NCBI GenBank assembly: GCA_964477445.1
Contig: CAYZED010000002.1
Coordinates: forward strand, 1-64,000
Origin: CAYZED01 sp964477445
GTDB taxonomy: Bacteria > Bacillota > Clostridia > Lutisporales > Lutisporaceae
DNA length: 64,000 nt
Direction: 5' to 3'
The notes under the pieces are model-generated. The model made no database searches. It was not told the DNA's origin and worked only from the letters and a program-made list of their open reading frames with translations. The number at the start of each line of letters is the position of its first letter. Position 1 is the stretch's first letter. Below, one piece after another: positions 62,891 through 64,000 of this stretch. The position numbers and the translations under genes were made by a program.

Positions 62891-64000
62891 CTAATTCACC
62901 TTTTCCAAATCTCTAATGTTTATATAACCAAAAAGAGTTTCTTTTTCATTTCCCAATTCTTTATATTTAAGGGCAATAGATTGGTTTCTAGTTAAATTTA
63001 TTCCTAGGTTAATTATACATTCATCATCTTCTTTATTAAGTAATACTTCCCCAATTATCTCATCCTCAGAATATGCCATAATATTTATGTCTTTAAAATT
63101 CTTAAATCTTCTTAAAAAAATCGTTTCTTCTCTATTAATCTCAAATCTATTATCCGAAATTACTTTAATGCCTAATGCATTAGGAAAACGTTTTGGATTT
63201 GGAAACTTTTCACCGACAGTTGGAAGAACCTTTCCTTTGATGGCTTCCGAATAGTAATCTTTCATACGGATTAACTCGTTTGGTCTCAATAAAACATCAA
63301 CTAATGTTGAACAACAAACTTTAACTGTCTTATTAACTCCCTTATATGCGGCTGGAATATTCGATTGTTTCACCACTTCAACGCTATGCCCTGGAGTACC
63401 TTCAGCTAAAGCAGCCATACATATTCTTATCCACGGTGCCTTCCAAGACACATCACCCTCATCAGTTGAAGCCGTATAGGCTCCTTGCTCTGCTGGAAGA
63501 GGTCTAATACTCCTATCATATCCTTTTTCTAATCCCATTTCGAATACTTCTTTGTCATCATTTTCATCAAATTCGGGCGCTCCAATTTCTAGCATGTTCT
63601 GATACGCCAATTCAGCAAATGGTCTATTTAAAACAGTATTAGCAAAAGCCTCAACCATCTCCCAATCAACTCTGCATCCAGTGGCTAAAGCGCCTGCTCT
63701 AGCTGTATTATTAATCTTTTCATATACTTTATATAAATTATCAAATTCTTGAGCTCTAATCGCATAAGAACTTGCTGCATAATCAGGTACTACATTAGCT
63801 GCTAAGCCTCCATCAGTAATAATGTAGTGAATCCTTACATCCTGTGTTACATGTTCTCTTAAATAATTTACAGCTACATTCATTATTTCTAATGCATCTA
63901 ATGCACTAATGCCTAATTCTGGTTCGGCTCCAGCGTGCGATGTTTTCCCATAAAAACGATATTTCGCAGATATAATTGCGTTATGCCTTGAATATAGAAC
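62891..64000 (-). CDS. M20-family amidohydrolase, AbgB-like (5' end beyond window)
   Basis: 369 residues visible; the frame stays open to the window edge and the N-terminus is missing. The edge segment reads AKYRFYGKTSHAGAEPELG then ISALDALEIMNV, the dimerisation domain of AbgB/carboxypeptidase-type amidohydrolases. TDGGLAANVVPDYA, STDEGDVSWKAPWIRICMAA (in part) and EGTPGHSVEV follow. An internal ATG at 63883 is not the start. The last 80 or so residues (from FPNALGIKV) are unlike the usual short end and may be an added domain. First visible gene of the hydrolase operon. Confidence 0.85.
   Translation of the reverse strand, partial: VLYSRHNAIISAKYRFYGKTSHAGAEPELGISALDALEIMNVAVNYLREHVTQDVRIHYIITDGGLAANVVPDYAASSYAIRAQEFDNLYKVYEKINNTARAGALATGCRVDWEMVEAFANTVLNRPFAELAYQNMLEIGAPEFDENDDKEVFEMGLEKGYDRSIRPLPAEQGAYTASTDEGDVSWKAPWIRICMAALAEGTPGHSVEVVKQSNIPAAYKGVNKTVKVCCSTLVDVLLRPNELIRMKDYYSEAIKGKVLPTVGEKFPNPKRFPNALGIKVISDNRFEINREETIFLRRFKNFKDINIMAYSEDEIIGEVLLNKEDDECIINLGINLTRNQSIALKYKELGNEKETLFGYINIRDLEKVN

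Overview
The window is AT-rich DNA of a Gram-positive anaerobe, most likely a member of the Clostridia. The evidence is strong Shine-Dalgarno sites with many TTG and GTG starts, sigma-A type promoters, a Bacillus-type SOS box, B12-dependent ribonucleotide reductase, four-subunit pyruvate:ferredoxin oxidoreductase, butyrate kinase, lipoteichoic-acid-synthase-like enzymes and an ornithine-racemase-family protein. A Sedimentibacter- or Tissierellia-like host would fit, but that is a guess from gene content. The assembly is a draft: there is one 100-N gap (30302-30401) and three 10-N joins (31540, 38862, 52633), and two of these joins break single genes artificially.

Layout. 1-102: promoter and leader of a ribosomal RNA operon that runs leftward off the window. 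298-2785: a DUF1653 protein, a small membrane protein and a receiver/AraC response regulator. 2892-5387: zinc/manganese ABC importer. 5517-9070: vitamin B12 importer btuFDC under a cobalamin riboswitch with its own promoter and terminator. 9125-14103: uvrBA with an SOS operator. 14149-21211: nadABC-glmU-prs-ycxB-like-pth, a housekeeping run behind a promoter at 21183. 21217-28463: peptidase PepD, flippase MurJ, a membrane-bound CheA-like histidine kinase and a nitroreductase. 28556-30500: phosphate permease pit with its PhoU-like partner behind four PHO-box hexamers.

30611-41506 is an envelope locus: a leftward polysaccharide/teichoic-acid export operon (permease, two ATPases, two related glycosyltransferases) diverges from three tandem LtaS-like phosphoglycerol transferases. 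41665-47553: nrdJ with two NrdR boxes, a small serine-dehydratase-like fragment, and porGDAB. 47655-49586: cobalt/nickel ECF transporter core cbiQO behind a long structured leader RNA that I could not assign to a known class. 49669-51050: ornithine/alanine-racemase-family enzyme and a DUF2164 protein. 51334-55892: aconitase, NAD-type isocitrate dehydrogenase and citrate synthase, the oxidative arm from acetyl-CoA to 2-oxoglutarate. 55997-57854: a membrane protein and butyrate kinase. 57977-64000: a P-loop ATPase and a tightly packed peptide/amide hydrolase operon (M29, CocE/NonD, M19, M20/AbgB-like) that runs off the right edge.

Themes. Cobalt and B12 link several loci: cobalt uptake, B12 uptake, its riboswitch and a B12-dependent reductase. 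The regulatory sites visible (SOS box, PHO boxes, NrdR boxes, cobalamin riboswitch) each sit before the expected target. The least ordinary features are a dispersed intergenic repeat of about 85-92 bp (three good copies, two possible remnants), short tandem repeats placed on or near stop codons at several loci, the unassigned structured RNA at about 49310-49556, and the triple LtaS-like array facing a dual-ATPase exporter.
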